Origin: Marinobacter maritimus
GTDB lineage: Bacteria > Pseudomonadota > Gammaproteobacteria > Pseudomonadales > Oleiphilaceae
DNA length: 64,000 nucleotides
Assembly: GCF_007671675.1 (NCBI RefSeq)
Contig: NZ_VCGW01000001.1
Span: 744,001-808,000, forward strand
Direction: 5' to 3'
The first letter of the stretch is position 1, and the number at the start of each line of letters is the position of its first letter. The translations under genes were made by a program, and so were the position numbers. Below, piece after piece: positions 62,706 through 64,000 of this stretch. The notes under the pieces were generated by a model. It ran no database searches and was not told the DNA's origin. It saw only the letters and a list, made by a program, of their open reading frames with translations.

Positions 62706-63701
62706 ATGAAAGTACTAGTAACCGGCGGGGCCGGGTACATTGGCAGCCATGTGGTGCGCCAGTTGGCAGAGGCCGGGCACGATATTGTTGTACTCGATAA
62801 CCTATCGACCGGTTACCGCTGGGCTGTAACCGCCGGTGAGCTGGTGATCGGTGATCTGTCGAACGAAGCCGATATTGACCAGGTTTTCTCCAATCACCGG
62901 TTTGAGGCGGTCTTGCACTTTGCTGCCAATATCGTGGTGCCGGAGTCTGTCAGCAACCCGCTCAAGTACTACGGTAATAACACCCGCAATACGCTGAACC
63001 TGCTCAAGGCTGTCGACAAGTACAAGGTTCCGTACATGGTGTTTTCATCAACCGCTGCGGTTTATGGAATGCCAGAGCAGACGGTTCTTACGGAAGACCT
63101 TCCTCTTGCGCCGATCAATCCTTACGGCGCATCCAAGATGATGAGCGAGCGGATGATCACGGATCTCGCCGCAGCTTCCGGCCTGAATTATGTTGTACTG
63201 CGTTACTTCAACGTGGCTGGTGCCAACCCGGATGGTTTGCTGGGGCAGGCGACACCTGAAGCGACTCACCTGATCAAAGTGGCCTGTGAGTGCGTAACCG
63301 GGCAGCGCGACGGCATGAGTATATTCGGCACGGATTACGACACCAGCGACGGCACCTGTGTGCGCGATTACATTCATGTGGAAGATCTCGCCAGTGCCCA
63401 CGTCATGGCTCTGGACTACATGGCCAATGGTGGCGAATCAAAAATCATGAACTGTGGCTATGGCCGCGGCTTCACTGTGCGTGAAGTGATCGACGTGGTG
63501 CGCAAGCAATCCGGTGTCGACTTCCCGGTGACCGAAGTAGGCCGCCGCGCTGGTGATCCGGCAGCGCTAATGGCAGATAATGCTCTCATTAAAAAGACCC
63601 TGGGCTGGCAGCCTGCTTATGACGATCTCGAAACGATTGTCGGCACCGCATTGGCCTGGGAAGCAATCTGGCAGAAGAAGAAAGCTGAAGCTGGCCAGTA
63701 A
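62706..63701 (+). CDS. galE: UDP-glucose 4-epimerase
   Basis: 331 residues, short-chain dehydrogenase fold. Interconverts UDP-glucose and UDP-galactose. NAD motif TGGAGYIGSHVVRQL, VLDNLSTGYRWAV, FSSTAAVYG with the catalytic serine, and the Tyr-Lys pair in NPYGASKMMSE. GDPAALMADNALIKKTLGW near the end is typical. Followed by ugd, so the pair supplies nucleotide sugars for surface polysaccharide. Confidence 0.95.
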   Translation: MKVLVTGGAGYIGSHVVRQLAEAGHDIVVLDNLSTGYRWAVTAGELVIGDLSNEADIDQVFSNHRFEAVLHFAANIVVPESVSNPLKYYGNNTRNTLNLLKAVDKYKVPYMVFSSTAAVYGMPEQTVLTEDLPLAPINPYGASKMMSERMITDLAAASGLNYVVLRYFNVAGANPDGLLGQATPEATHLIKVACECVTGQRDGMSIFGTDYDTSDGTCVRDYIHVEDLASAHVMALDYMANGGESKIMNCGYGRGFTVREVIDVVRKQSGVDFPVTEVGRRAGDPAALMADNALIKKTLGWQPAYDDLETIVGTALAWEAIWQKKKAEAGQ

Positions 63702-63739
63702 GACTTTTTTTAAAACTCTGAGATATCGGGATTTAACGG

Positions 63740-64000
63740 ATGAAAATAACGATTTTTGGTACCGGCTATGTTGGTCTTGTTACCGGAGCCTGCCTGGCTG
63801 ATGTTGGTCATGACGTACTTTGCATGGACGTTGACCAGGCAAAGATCGACAAGCTGAAGAATGGCCATATTCCTATTTATGAGCCCGGGCTTGAAGATAT
63901 CGTAAAGCACACGGTTGAAGCAGGGCGCCTGGCATTCACCACGGATGCGCAGGAGGCAGTGCAACACGGCAAGCTTCAGTTCATTGCAGTGGGCACGCCG
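63740..64000 (+). CDS. ugd: UDP-glucose 6-dehydrogenase, 5' part
   Basis: First 87 codons only; the gene runs off the right edge. [39 protein letters not shown] and [14 protein letters not shown] are the NAD-binding and signature regions of UDP-glucose dehydrogenase, which makes UDP-glucuronate. It follows galE by 38 bases on the same strand, and the two probably form the start of a polysaccharide-precursor operon. Confidence 0.93.
   Translation, partial: MKITIFGTGYVGLVTGACLADVGHDVLCMDVDQAKIDKLKNGHIPIYEPGLEDIVKHTVEAGRLAFTTDAQEAVQHGKLQFIAVGTP

Overview
The window reads as an ordinary chromosomal stretch of a Gammaproteobacterium, most probably Marinobacter or a close relative. This rests on my recognition of the proteins and of gene order, not on a search. 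Gene density is high. Most of the window is core metabolism or envelope biogenesis in blocks whose order matches E. coli and Pseudomonas. No rRNA, tRNA, insertion sequence, integrase, phage gene or CRISPR array was found.

Layout. (1) 1-8.45 kb: the end of an alaA-type aminotransferase, a peroxide-response pair (glutathione peroxidase and an OhrR-type regulator), an orphan hybrid sensor kinase, an unknown membrane-anchored protein, a LysR regulator, a GNAT fusion protein and the ribosomal oxygenase roxA. (2) 8.4-12.9 kb: purB-hflD-mnmA-nudJ-rluE, the same order as in E. coli. (3) 13.0-19.4 kb: cspD, clpS, clpA, infA, bpt, aat and trxB. This block holds nearly the whole bacterial N-degron pathway: the transferases that add Leu/Phe, the adaptor and the unfoldase. 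A long palindromic repeat lies between aat and trxB. (4) 19.5-26.1 kb: a MoxR ATPase without its usual partner, aguB-aguA (agmatine to putrescine), a small exported protein, a PilZ protein, one Lol permease with LolD, and a DUF2062 protein. (5) 26.2-35.1 kb: comEC, then the envelope run exbB-exbD-msbA-lpxK-ycaR-kdsB-LMW phosphatase-murB. (6) 35.2-48.2 kb: proS, an Lrp-type regulator divergent from leuA, a cold shock gene, prpE, xseA, guaB-guaA and a phospholipase-D-type lipoprotein. (7) 48.3-62.05 kb: an alcohol dehydrogenase and an accessory-looking envelope module. (8) 62.2-64 kb: tadA, galE and the start of ugd.

The most interesting region is 49.5-62.05 kb. Two operons converge on each other. 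The rightward one encodes an RND adaptor and pump, a TetR regulator, an HlyD adaptor, an RbbA-like double-ATPase/permease and a second permease. The leftward one encodes an LpxR-type lipid A 3'-O-deacylase and two c'-like cytochromes. At the outer promoter of each operon is a near-identical 20-base inverted repeat (GATAGTGACTAATTACTATC at 49541 and GATAGTAATTGATTACTATC at 62023, 17 of 20 bases shared). The right-hand copy is embedded in a 42-base perfect palindrome. The simplest reading is that the TetR protein encoded inside the module controls both operons. Drug or solvent export, outer-membrane lipid A remodelling and two periplasmic haem proteins would then be one regulon bounded by its own operators.

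Many genes are translationally coupled (4-base ATGA/GTGA overlaps). Several convergent pairs end in long perfect hairpins without a T tract. Start codons were moved from the longest reading frame wherever a ribosome binding site and family alignment supported a later start; each case is stated in its entry.
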